DNA of 22,390 nucleotides from Branchiostoma floridae (lineage: Eukaryota > Chordata > Leptocardii > Amphioxiformes > Branchiostomatidae): positions 2,365,561-2,387,950 of the forward strand of contig NC_049994.1 of assembly GCF_000003815.2 (NCBI RefSeq), in the 5' to 3' direction. Made by a program: the position numbers and the translations under genes. The notes beneath the pieces were generated by a model. The model saw only the letters and a list, made by a program, of their open reading frames with translations, was not told the origin of the DNA and made no database searches. Shown one piece after another: positions 8,775 through 18,329 of the stretch. The first letter of the stretch is position 1; the number at the start of each line of letters is the position of its first letter.

Positions 8775-9345
8775 AAAAGTAAGTATTCTTACGGAAGCTG
8801 TGTTAGCATCCGCCACGAAGTAAGTAAGCAAACGAATTCCGTGTTTGCATCCACGGCGAGTTTCGGATACCAACGAATGCGTTACGGATGTGTATGGGAT
8901 CCGTGATTTTTGGTAATCTTTGGTATCCGTCAGCATCCGTCAGGATGTTGCAAATTCGTATCCTAGGTATTCGTCTGCATCTGAAGACTTTTCGCTGATA
9001 AACAAGAATCCTGACCACGTATTCTTTCGTTTGCGTTAAAAGTAAGTATCCATACGAATAAAATGTTTGAATTCGTTAGTGGCTTACAGATACTAACGAA
9101 TCCGTGATTATAAGTAACTATCCATACGAATGCAGTGTTAGCATCCGTCACGAAGTACTGAGTATACGGGTTCTGTGTTTGTATCCACCGATGAGAGTTA
9201 CGGATACCTACGAATGCGTTGCGGATGCAAGTGGGATCCGTCATTTTTTGGGATCCGTGATGGTTTTTGGGATCCGTCAGCATTTGTCAGCATACGTCAG
9301 CATCCGTCAGGTGTTGCAAATTGGAATCCGTCAGCATCCGTCTAC
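8775..9345. repeat. Two diverged long direct repeats, period about 335 bp
   Basis: Copy A runs about 8775-8995 and copy B about 9109-9345. Shared landmarks are GTTAGCATCCGYCACGAAGTA, the GTTTG(C/T)ATCCACxG segment, ACGAATGCGTTxCGGATG, GGGATCCGT and GTTGCAAATT. The offset grows from 335 to 366 bp because copy B carries extra short tandem units. A partial copy starts near 9038. Confidence 0.8.
9276..9310. repeat. 10-bp tandem repeat GTCAGCATNN
   Basis: Three and a half units of GTCAGCAT plus two variable bases, in copy B of the long repeat. This accounts for the length difference from copy A. Confidence 0.8.
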
Positions 9346-9367
9346 ATATTCGGTCTTTTCGTCTAGT

Positions 9368-10945
9368 GCTAACTTTGACAAGTGCGCTGTACTTCGTATT
9401 GGTTCTCTTAAATATACAGACTTCTATTTACCCTCTCCTCTGCCCATTCGATGGACAGATGGACCTACAGAAGTTTTAGGTATCCATATTCCTGTAAACT
9501 TTAAAGATATTGTGTCAATCAATTTTGACCGAAAATATATGAAAATAGATAAGATTTTGAATCCCTGGAAAGAAAAAGCACTGTCACTCATGGGGAAAGT
9601 CACACTGGTAGATACACTTATAGTTTCACAGTTTATATTTTTATTAAGTTCGCTCCCGTCTCCATCGTCGGATTTTTTCGACAAATATGAAAAAAAGATT
9701 TTCAAGTTTTTATGGCGGGACGGACCCGAGCGAGTTAAGCGAAAGACAATATATAATGATTATGATCAAGGTGGATTAAAACTTCAAAATCTGCGAGCTG
9801 TCGATCTCAAACTGAAGGCCGCTCTAGTGCCAAAACTGCACAAAAACGAAAATTGGTATTGTTCTAACATATTGTCCTTCTCTAGTCCTGTTCTTAGAAC
9901 CAGTACGTTTCCTTTCGCACAGCTTAAAACGAATGACTTTGAAATCTTGATTAAGAAAGTAGTCAGTCTGTTTTTTCCGACACGAGTTATACAAAGTTGG
10001 TTGAAATACCACCTCCTCCCCCCAGAAAATAGTATACAAGTCAAACAGCAACTCCTTTGCCTGAATTCACATATTTGTATAAGTAGGCGACCCCTTTGTT
10101 CCTCAGCCTTCTTCAATAAAAAAGTACTTTTTGTAAATGACATTATTGATGCTGAGAATAATTTTTTGTCTTTTGACAACTTTGTAGTCAAATTTGGAGA
10201 TGTCTGTACAGCTTATCAGTATCATCAACTTTTGTCAGCTATTCCTTCTCAATTGAAACATCTTTTAAGACAAGGCTCCTCAGAGCTACGTGTTTGCATC
10301 CCTGCCTGTAGAGATGTAACCTGGCTACATAGTAAAAATATTAATAAATGCTTATATGCTTTCTACATGAATGAAGCCAGATTATGTGAAACTTCAGACA
10401 GGATACAGTACACGTGGGAAGATTATTTCAACTGTCCAATACCATGGCAAAGGGTTTATAGCCTACCTTCCAAAATCTCCATTGACTCTAGTGTTTGCAT
10501 GTTTCAACATAAACTATTATTCAAATACTTGACCGTGAACAAGACCTTATACACTTGGGGTTTGAAGGAGTAGCCCATATGTGAATATTGTAATGAAGAT
10601 GAAGAAACAGTCTTCCATCTATTTTTTCATTGTAGAGTTGCTACACTTTTCTGGAGGCAAGTGGAAGACTGGTTTTTCATCAATACGGGGGAACATTTAA
10701 ATCTGAACCTATTTAAAGTTATCTTTGGTGATTTGAATTGTCGGTGCCCAGTTTCTGCCAATATGATTATCCTTCTTGGCAAACACTTTATTTTCAAGAA
10801 CCGTCAACACTCTCTTAATTTACAAGCCTTTATTTCATATATGTCATACTTCCATAGGCTAGAATATATTATAGCAAAAAGGATGGATAAGATAAAAGAA
10901 CACTTTGGTAAATGGGGGAAAATAGCTTTATCGTTAAAACAGTGA
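9368..10945 (+). pseudogene. LINE ORF2 remnant: connecting region and C-terminus (copy 2, second part)
   Basis: LINE homology resumes at ANFDKCAVLRIGSLKY, in a frame one base off from the first part. It continues through the tower/connecting region (KIFKFLWRDGPERVKRKTIY, DQGGLKL), LLCLNSHI and VLFVNDIIDAENNFLSFDNF to WGLKE, then TAG at 10571-10573. The same frame is open after the stop: CEYCNEDEETVFHLFFHC gives the C-x2-C-x8-H-x4-C cluster seen at the C-termini of this LINE group. It ends at a stop at 10943-10945. Only the TAG and the junction shift interrupt about 520 codons. Confidence 0.88.
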
Positions 10946-11119
10946 ATAGTGAATAACATATATACAACTTCTGTTTACCATTTCCTTGTTATATACAAAT
11001 GTGTACACTGCTATAAGTTATCCTCATTGTTTTCTGGTTTTATTTATCTTTTGTGTCCTACATGTACTTTCAGTATTATCGCTCTATGTATGATATGTGT
11101 ATCTTGTGTTTGAAAAATC

Positions 11120-11125
11120 AATAAA
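11120..11125 (+). terminator. Polyadenylation signal of LINE copy 2
   Basis: AATAAA about 10 bases before the short A-tail that meets the duplication at 11141. Confidence 0.7.
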
Positions 11126-11140
11126 AAGTTATATAAAAAA

Positions 11141-11152
11141 AACAAATAGGCC
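11141..11152. repeat. Target-site duplication, right copy of LINE copy 2
   Basis: AACAAATAGGCC, identical to 5270-5281. Confidence 0.9.
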
Positions 11153-12959
11153 ATGAAATTGAAAATATTCTCGCGAATAAAACCTTCATAAAAATGACAT
11201 GTACTGCCTTTTCTTCCGCCAATTTCGCTGCAGTTGATAAACAAAATTGCTAGATGTCGCCCATACACCATGGTGCTGACATGCCCCGAGTGTATATGGA
11301 TGTCTATCTATTGATGAACATGATGATAATTTGTCATTTCGGCTGTTTCAATGGGAAGTGACCGTTTATGACACAGAAAAACAGAGCTTCGGAAGCCAAT
11401 GCAAATGCTCCTGCATGCAGACGCTACAAGAAGAATGATCGTCTTTAGCAAGGAAGTTTTAAAAGTAGACCTTCAATAAAACGACAAAAAATGTCTTTAA
11501 ACTAGAAAACAAGTAAGGTTCCCTTCACATGGTCTAACTGTAGCCTGTTTATTCTTGCTAGACTATACTTAAACATATTCATATGCATGTATAAGATGGC
11601 CAGTCCCTCTTGATCTGTCCTAATAAACTTGCCACATAATGTAACTAGAGTTCCTCGAACACACATCTTCGCCAAATAAACATTCTTTATCGAAGGTCGT
11701 TGTTTTTGAATGATTAATGTATGTAATTATGGCTATAATGGGCCGGATAAGCACCAAATACAGCTTAACACGAGATGTTAATATAGCAAAGCTGGATGTA
11801 AGGTCTTTATTTAGGCTAGGTTAGGCTAGGTCTTTAGTTTTATATAAGATTTCACTCTACAAAATGTACATTGCAGTCTTTTCGTAAAAAAAGAAATAAT
11901 AAACAAACTTTGAGTGACTGGCCTATATATTAGATAATAGGTCATCTAAGGGTTACCTAAGGTTCATGCGTAATGATTGTTACGGCCCCGCCTTGTAATT
12001 GGTGAATGTTTGTGTCCATCTCATGAAAATAGTAAAGTTTTGCAATCGCGAGTTAAGTCAGAGGTATTTTACACAGTCTACCTGGCCTGGCTATCACGTC
12101 AGGCTACTCAGATCCCCCCATTCATAGCCCCGCAAAGACAAAATAGCTGATTGACAGGCATAGTAATTGCTAATCTCCAAGTATTAGTATATTCATAAGC
12201 CTTACTTAGATCCTCCTCTACAACCTAGCACAAACCGAGACAAGATACGATACCACCCGCGTTCTATGACCGCACTCGTACAACCCGGAAGTATATGCTA
12301 TTGTCGTAATCGGTTGCACGGAAACCCCCATGCAGTGTGAAATCGAGGCCGAAATCAGGCAAAAAGAGCCAGTTTGAAGGCCAACTTTGACTCTTCAAAT
12401 CTCATCCCGAAATAGTATTTGAATCATTAAGCGTACTGTATGCGATCGAACAACTCATGAGGATTACGTTGGCGCCTTTGACAGCCTGATTTGGCCCACC
12501 GCGATGTTTTAATCTTTTTTTACGTGGCCATGTCTTATGCCTCAAACGGGAGGGCGTGTAACACCCTGCCATGGCATGACGATTAGTTCTGCTCCACCTT
12601 TGATTTGTCTGTGCTAAGACCTGGAGACTGAGGGCAGGGGGTTAATTTGGTGTGACTGGCCCTTGTCAGGGAAAGGAGATCAGGCTTCTGCTTCTGTCTG
12701 AAGGGCTTGAATGATAAATGAAGATTAATGGTCCACACATTAGTGCTGGACTAGGGTGACAATGGTGCCAGTGTCATGTTGCACTGCACACCACTTTTGT
12801 AAGGGATGTGGTTCTCTCCATGATAAGAATCCCAAAGTAATTATATTAAGTAGATCGCAATTTACATAATTAGCATCTCATTATGTTGATAATCACCCTA
12901 AGTACCTACCTACCAAAAGCAAAGAATATCCATCAATCCCCTCTGCAGTTATCCTTTTT
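11153..12959. other. Non-repetitive stretch with no gene seen
   Basis: No long frame, exon with splice signals or transposon is recognised. A short direct repeat of TTAGGCTAGG lies near 11812-11831. About 12460-12760 is GC-richer and holds words such as CTTTGAT, TGACAG and GATTAATGG. It may be regulatory, but nothing in the sequence proves it. Confidence 0.45.
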
Positions 12960-13520
12960 AAAAGTTAAACTATAAGACCCACTGCAGTTCCAAATAAGCT
13001 GCTAGGGGGCCCAAAATTACACCATTCACTCCTAGTCCCAACAGCTATCCACCACTTAAAAATCATGAACATGGCACTTCTGGAAAATTTAGGCGCAAGC
13101 TTTGACGCTCACTTGCAGTACCAAAACAAGTTGCTAGGAGGCCCATTATCGAACTTGACCTTCCTTTCTGTGTCCCCTACCTATCAACAAAATATCATTA
13201 GCATCCATGTAGAACATCTCGAGTTATCGTGTTAACAGACAAACGCAATTACATACAAAGCCAGCTACAGCACCATAGGTAAAAGCTAGCTAAACCATTC
13301 TCGCACATGACAATCATTTACACAACCGCTACACACCTGCTAAATATCGTAGAAATCGCCCAGCTGCATTTTGAGTTATGCTTCTCGAAACAAACCTCGA
13401 AAAATAGAAAGGTCGCTGCTGTACGGTAGGAAAGCGCCAGGTAAACCATTTTCAAACTAGGCATGCCTTTCGACAACCGCTACACACCTACAAAAAATCA
13501 AAAAGTTCCATCCACAATTT
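12960..13520. repeat. Degenerate repeats, period about 130-150 bp
   Basis: TGCAGTWCCAAA..AAG(C/T)TGCTAGG(G/A)GGCCC occurs at about 12982 and 13114 (132 bp apart). ACAACCGCTACACACCT occurs at 13322 and 13473 (151 bp apart). The GAGTTATCGTGTTAACAGAC word at about 13222 is of a kind I associate with old repeats in invertebrate genomes. Confidence 0.55.
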
Positions 13521-13850
13521 CTCGACTTATATGCTGTTGACCTACATACAGACCCAAGTAAGCAATCTTATAATCTTCGCTGGTGAAGATAATGATACAC
13601 CACAGGGTGCCAGCTTCATTACCTGTTACCATGGTGACAGCCGCCTGGTCAAGGACATTGACCTTATTTGTTTCGAGAAGAAACGGAGCATAAAGGTAAA
13701 CATAGCGAAAAGGGACACGACACTCAGGGTTCTTACCATGCTGCGGGGTGAAGACGAATCTCTCTAACTAGAAAGGCCGACATTTGCTTGAGAGCAAATA
13801 CAGCATATGTCAGCCATCTCCCTCCCCATGCAACAATAGGCTATTTCAAA
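13521..13850. other. Unassigned stretch with a 78-codon frame
   Basis: The frame 13531-13767 (+) has no recognisable domain and lies among degenerate repeats. The start ATG has no special context. I do not call it a gene. Confidence 0.4.
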
Positions 13851-13859
13851 ATCACCCAT

Positions 13860-14530
13860 TTGAAAAATCAGTTTTACTAATGACGGTTTAACCCAAAAAT
13901 GAGTCTTACAAAATTCCCCCGTTCAAGAATGGATTCAAATGCACCCTATGTGAATTTGCACAATAGACCAGTCCAGAAATACTCCCACTGAAACCTTGGC
14001 CTTTTGAATAAGAAACCAAATCCAAAATTGAATTGAGCAAAAAAGGTCCCAGTGCATGAAAAGGTATAATAGACCAGTCTAAAAACACTTCCACTAAAAT
14101 TGAATTTTGAATCATCACCCATTCAAAACTGAATTTGAAAAAAAAAAACATTCCGTGTGCACAAAATGGACTCTTCTATGTAAAGTAGAGCAGTCCAAAA
14201 ATACATCCGCTAAAATAGGACTTTGACATAATCACTGAAGTCCAAAAAATTGATTTTTAAAAAAAGCCCCCTCTATGCAATAATGGACTCTTCCAGAACA
14301 CCCATGTAAAATTGCAAATTAGACCAGTCCAAAAATAACCCTACTGAAAGACTTTGACAAACTAGAAGTCATCAAAGTCTAAAATATGAATAGACTCTTC
14401 CACCACACATTCTGTAAAATTCCAAAATAGACCTGTCCAAAAATACATCCACTGAAAGACTTCACCAGTCCAATGATTAATTTAAAAAAAATAAACCCTC
14501 CGTGTAAGAATGGACTCTTCCAGATAACAC
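13860..14530. repeat. Degenerate tandem repeat, period about 106-134 bp, five copies
   Basis: The word AGACCAGTCC followed by AAAAATAC-like sequence recurs at 13965, 14071, 14187, 14321 and 14429. The flanking words are ATGGACTCTTCCA, TGTAAAATT and CACTGAAAGACTT. Units differ by many substitutions and short indels, so the array is old. Confidence 0.75.
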
Positions 14531-14648
14531 CAGGCTCGCTGATTGGCTGCCACCCCCCTCTTTAGGATATAGATTCAGGCTAAGTGATTGGTTACCTATC
14601 TAATTAGATTAAATAGACATATATGCCAGTAGGTGCAATCTGCAGCTG

Positions 14649-14678
14649 GGGGTCAACGACCTTAAGGTCATTGACCCC
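14649..14678. promoter_or_regulatory. 30-bp near-perfect palindrome with paired AGGTCA-type half sites
   Basis: The palindrome is centred at 14663/14664 with one mismatched pair. The core CCTTAAGG gives TTAAGGTCA on the + strand, which matches the ERR/SF-1 type extended half site TNAAGGTCA. The opposite strand gives the same half site with one change. The outer arms GGGGTCA / TGACCCC add further half-site-like words. Confidence 0.5.
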
Positions 14679-14679
14679 T

Positions 14680-15150
14680 CTGGCTATTGGAAAACGACAA
14701 AAAAATCCCCAAATATATCATTTTGACGTAGTCTATGACAAAAATTATACATGTTTCATTTGAATAAATATTTAGTGCACCCTTTTACCAAAATTAGGTC
14801 ATTCGGTTTTAAAACCAGAGCACAAGAGCCAAAAGTGTACTTTTTGGTCATAAAATGGCCAAATAATCGCAAAATTAAGCATTTTGTTGTTTAATGCCTC
14901 AAGTGTTATTGAATCCATGTGCGCATATGTCTAGGGCACTCCTATACAAATTTCGGGTCATCCGGTTCTAAAACCAAGGTACAGGAGCCAAAAGTGTCCT
15001 TTTTTGGTAAAAAAAATGACCAATAAATCGCTAAAATAAGTATTTCGTTATACTGTACACCAAAACTGATATTGAATCTATATGGGGGACTTATCAAGGC
15101 ACATCTGTACCAACTTTCAGCTCATTCGGTTATAACACCAGGGTACAGGG
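14680..15150. repeat. Tandem repeat, about 160-bp unit, nearly three copies
   Basis: The landmark TCATYCGGTT(C/T)TAAAACCA then GTACA(A/G)GAGCC recurs at about 14799, 14958 and 15122 (159 and 164 bp apart). AAAAGTGTCCTTTTTTGGT-like and AATCGCNAAAAT-like words follow. The first unit starts about 14680. Confidence 0.8.
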
Positions 15151-15178
15151 GGCGTTAGAAGAAACGTTACGAATACAA

Positions 15179-15214
15179 TATATTTCACCATACCTATGGT
15201 ATGGCTGAAATATA
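15179..15214. repeat. Short hairpin
   Basis: TATATTTCACCATACC (15179-15194) and GGTATGGCTGAAATATA (15198-15214) pair with one bulged base around TAT. It may belong to an element just left of the MITE at 15352. Confidence 0.7.
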
Positions 15215-15351
15215 ACAAGGGAAGTTTCCTGGTGTGGGCTACCTGCTCCATCGCCCCACTGATCATGACCTTCACCTCTAACAGCAGACCTAGTGAATGT
15301 CGTAGAGAATAATCTTCTTATAAGTAAGACATTCTTCAACGTGTTTGTTTA

Positions 15352-15945
15352 AGCCCCCTTCACACGAGAGCACGAATGAGCCGGAATGCCGCCCGAATGA
15401 ATTTTTTTTTCTATTTGTGGCAATTCCTCGCAATTCGTACTGTATTATAAAATTTTTTACTGCATTCGAGATATTCGTCCCCGTTCTTTTGGCTGGCTCG
15501 AAAGTTTTTGACATGTTAAAAACTGTCGAGGTGCATTCGAAGTGGACAAATATCGAATGGTATTCGTAGTGAATTCTTAGTGTATTCTAACTATTCTGAC
15601 TGCAGTCTGACCGCATTCTACGGCATTCTAACATTATTCGAAACATTCTTATCTCATTCGACGGAGAACCGAAACGGCAAGCCACCTCGAATCCTGCCAG
15701 AATGTGGCCGACAGAATATTTCGAAAGCTTTAAGAATGTCTAGAATGCACTATGAATTCACCGGAATAGACAAGAATTTTCATTCTGACGGCATTCTGGC
15801 TCATTCCTTGTCGTGTGAAGGGGATTTAAGGCCCATTTAGAATTCCCACCCGAATGGCCCCGAATGTGACAAGAAGTTTGCAAATACTTCATTCCGGCTG
15901 GTTCGGCTTGGTTCCTGCTAATTCGTTTTCCGTGTGAAGGCCCCA
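15352..15945. mobile_element. CATTC-rich MITE, copy 1 (PIF/Harbinger-like ends)
   Basis: A 594-bp element whose ends AGCCCCCTTCACACG and (reverse complement of the right end) TGGGGCCTTCACACG match, with further similarity inward (ACGAAT-AGC-GGAA). It is flanked by TTA at 15349-15351 and 15946-15948. A 3-bp TWA duplication and such TTCACAC ends fit PIF/Harbinger. The interior is crowded with CATTC/GAATG and ATTCG words in both orientations, which resemble transposase-binding repeats. It encodes no protein. Confidence 0.8.
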
Positions 15946-15989
15946 TTAATGCAAGGTCCTTTCAGCGAAATTTAAGTTCATGATTGAAA

Positions 15990-16165
15990 TTCTGTTTCTA
16001 TGAGATATACAAAGCGGTGAACACTGTTTTTGAAGGCCTGAGGATTGTATATAGGAGGAAAACAGTTTTCATCGAGATGAGATAGAGAGTTCCATAGTTT
16101 GGCAGTCTGAAGAAAGAATACTGCACGGATTCCCCCCAACACGGGAGGTATGCAACAGCAAGGAT
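15990..16165 (-). pseudogene. LINE C-terminal fragment
   Basis: On the minus strand the translation reads FFLQTAKLWNSLSH, then FPPIYNPQAFKNSVHRF. This is the terminal motif (SFFPRTVxLWNSLP...FKxSVxRF) of several non-LTR retrotransposon ORF2 proteins. Only about 50 codons remain, without tail or duplication. It lies between the two MITE copies. Confidence 0.6.
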
Positions 16166-16627
16166 GTTAAAAAATCGAGATTTTTAACCTCTTTGGTAAC
16201 AGTGGGGACGCTTGTACTTTTCGCGTGTCTTATTGTGCGCACATGTTTTCAACGTTGGTCACGCGGGATCAGGCAGTCCGTGAAAACCCGTGCCCACAGT
16301 GAGAACACGTCAGGTTTCACCTCCGTGCAAAAAGTTGGGAACTTCTTGAAATCTGCCTTTTCAATCAGAAGAACATTGTGCATTTATTATAAAGAGCTTC
16401 GTTAACCGCTAAGGACGACCTACTGACTTTTCAACTGGGTCGCTTCCTGCTGCTTAGTTAATCCGTACACATTCGGGCTTGTACACATGACCGCAAAGTA
16501 CAGGAGAACGAAGGCCTTCTTCTAGGTCCAGTCTCCCAAGTTGGCTATTCTTTGGCTAAGAATAAGAATTAGAATAAGAAAGACAACGTTAACAATTAGG
16601 CGTCTTTTTAACGATAATAACTTGCAA
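16166..16627. other. Sequence between LINE fragment and SINE, nothing recognised
   Basis: It contains a hairpin GTTAAAAAATC / GATTTTTAAC at about 16167-16190. A 70-codon frame at 16193-16405 has no recognisable domain. Confidence 0.45.
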
Positions 16628-16629
16628 AA

Positions 16630-16920
16630 GTGTGTGGGCGTGTAGGGTAACGACAGAGAGTTCGGCTCAGATCCAAACAATTCATATGGTTCGAGTCTTG
16701 TCGTGTCACCGTCCAGAGGGAAGGCATTTTATTCACTCCACCCAGGTGTAAAAAATGGGTACCTGACGTCGGCTGGGAAGGTAAAATGTTGGAAGATCGG
16801 TTCGACTCCGCTTTGCAATACAGTGCTCCAGACACAGTGGATGGCAACATACGGCCCGTAGGGCCTTAAAAAGGCATTTGAACTGGACTACCGGTCACTT
16901 GTACTCTTACCTTTTTTTAC
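16630..16920 (+). mobile_element. tRNA-derived SINE
   Basis: The tRNA-like head has a degenerate A-box around TAGGGTAACGAC (16642 onward), a GTTCGGCTCAGATCCAA stretch, and a B-box GGTTCGAGTCT at 16688-16698, followed by TTGTCGTGTCACC. The body holds CACTCCACCCAGGTGTAAAAA, GGGTACCTGA..TCGG and CATACGGCCCGTAGGGCC. The end reads GACTACCGGTCACTTGTACTC. I recognise this head and body order from invertebrate tRNA-derived SINEs. It would be transcribed by Pol III when intact. Confidence 0.7.
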
Positions 16921-17041
16921 TTGCCAAATACATTGTAATCTATGGTTTAGTTTTATCTGTATCACGGGAATCAACGCTATAACTATAACTTATTAGGTTC
17001 TATTCCCAACAGTTCTGGCTAGTCATTGTGTCCATAGGTAA

Positions 17042-17704
17042 AGCCCCCTTCACATGAGAGCACGAATGAGCCGGAATGCCGTCGGAATAAAAATTATTTT
17101 CTATTCCTGGCAATTCTCTGCAATTCGTACTGTATTCTAAACATTCTTACTGAATTCCAGATATTCGTCCCCGTTCTTTTGGCTGGCTCGAAAGTTTTTG
17201 ACATGTCAAAAACTGTCGAGGTGCATTCGAAATGGAGAAATATCGAATGGCATTCATAGTGGATTCGAAATGTATTCTTACTATTCTAACTGCAGTCGGA
17301 CCACATTCTACGGATCGTTGTGTCTCAGCCGTCATCCTTCTGACGCCTTATCGACCATGCAGTCTGACCACATTCTACGGTATTCCAACATTATTCGAAA
17401 AAATTCTTATCTCATTCGAAGGAGAACCGAAACGGCAAGCCATCTCGAATCCTGCCAGATTGTGGCCGAAAGAATATCTCGAATGCATTGAGAATGTCTA
17501 GAATACACAACGAATTCACAGGAATAGAAAAGGATTTTCCTTCTGGCAGCATTCTTGCTCATTCCTTCTCGTGTGAAGGGGATTTTAGGCCCATTTCGAA
17601 TACCCTCTCGGAATGGCACCGAATGTGGCACGAATTTTGTGAATACCTCATTCCAGCTGGATCTGCTTTATTCCTGCTGATTCGATTTCAGTGTGAATGC
17701 CCTA
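17042..17704. mobile_element. CATTC-rich MITE, copy 2
   Basis: A 663-bp relative of 15352-15945 in the same orientation, with matching ends (left AGCCCCCTTCACATG; right, reverse complement, TAGGGCATTCACAC) and TAA at 17039-17041 and 17705-17707. It carries about 67 extra bases at 17319-17385, in which the word GCAGTCNGACCACATTCTACGG is repeated around unrelated filler. The two copies differ at many positions, so neither insertion is recent. Confidence 0.8.
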
Positions 17705-17724
17705 TAATGCATGCAACAGTCCCG

Positions 17725-17830
17725 ACTCCACCGAGTTACCTGGGATCGGTTGGGGAGGCAAAATTTGAAAGACGATGGAAGGAGAAGGATGGGTCCATAA
17801 CAGTATGGTCCACCGCCCTCATCACTTCAA
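17725..17830 (+). mobile_element. SINE body fragment
   Basis: TTACCTGGGATCGGTTGGGG, then AGGCAAAATTTGAAAGACGA and GGATGGGTCC resemble the central body of the SINE at 16630 (TACCTGACGTCGGCTGGGAA...GGTAAAATGTTGGAAGA). No head is seen; it abuts the MITE. Confidence 0.4.
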
Positions 17831-18329
17831 ATGACTTTGAAAATTAACGTTTACTCGATTCTAAATGTTATAATTCCAATCACTAGTCAACTACGAAACG
17901 AAACCTCACAGTACAAATGATCAGAATAAATAGAACTCAAGTGACGAAGCGTGTAATAATACGAGACGGAAATACTCTAGAAAGCCGCAGTGCCGTCATT
18001 TCAAAACCCCTGAAGGCGCAAACACTCTATCGCTACAGTCCCTTCACCTTTTGTTCACCAAAGTAAACTTTTAAAACTATAATAGTATAAAGTTACACCA
18101 GCTGTTTGTGAACATGTAAAACTCTCCCACGGTGCAAATTGACGAACAAAAATGCATGGTTGGTTTTAGTTCACGTCAATTTACATGATAAGCAAATGTG
18201 CGAAAAGCTCGCAACAGGACATGTATCGCCCAGTGTCAGTGACCTGCCAGCATCTATTTGACTGGTCCTCGCTAGAAACTACTGGATGTCAAATAGTCAA
18301 CACCAGGGGAAGCCCGCGCCAACATTCAT
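17831..18329. other. No recognised feature
   Basis: AT-rich sequence up to the assembly gap. A 9-bp inverted repeat CTATTTGAC / GTCAAATAG lies at about 18254-18294. Confidence 0.5.

Larger units (their letters stand above)
6179..9367. mobile_element. Unclassified 3.2-kb insertion made of repeat arrays
   Basis: Sequence between the two halves of LINE copy 2, flanked by identical GTCTAGT at 6172-6178 and 9361-9367. The left part is an array of about 83-bp units. The right part is a long direct repeat rich in GGATCCG, GCATCCGT and ACGAATG motifs. The two ends share GGATGCGAA / TTCGCATCC type words. The middle (6771-8430) is not repetitive and codes for nothing I recognise. No transposase, RT or clear terminal inverted repeat is seen, so it may be a non-autonomous DNA element. 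A 7-bp duplication is compatible with several superfamilies and does not settle the class. Confidence 0.65.
5282..11140 (+). mobile_element. Tx1/L1-like LINE, copy 2, with a 3.2-kb insertion
   Basis: A 5'-truncated LINE flanked by exact 12-bp duplications. It begins in the linker before the RT domain and ends with a 3' UTR, an AATAAA (11120-11125) and a short A-tail. About 2.67 kb is LINE; the rest (6179-9367) is a later insertion. Coding parts are at 5316-6178 and 9368-10945. A frame change at the insertion and a TAG at 10571-10573 disable it. There is no endonuclease domain. The clade is assigned from the RT blocks, the RKTIYN...GGLKL region and the C-terminal CxxC...HxxxxC cluster. Confidence 0.9.

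Noticed and set aside
6172-9367. Helitron (TC start, CTAG then T at the end)
   Set aside because: The left flank is T rather than A, no proper 3' hairpin precedes CTAG, and the GTCTAGT duplication argues against a Helitron.
9104-9367. N-terminal 88 residues of the 489-codon frame
   Set aside because: They are translated from the inserted repeats; LINE homology begins only at 9368.
13531-13767. 78-codon frame as a gene
   Set aside because: It lies amid degenerate repeats, with no domain, no splice evidence and no start context.
16193-16405. 70-codon frame with a hydrophobic start
   Set aside because: No upstream exon, no domain, and it is surrounded by transposon fragments.
16688-16809. True tRNA gene suggested by GGTTCGA words at 16688 and 16799
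   Set aside because: No cloverleaf or acceptor stem can be formed. The surrounding sequence is a SINE body, and the second word has no A-box before it.
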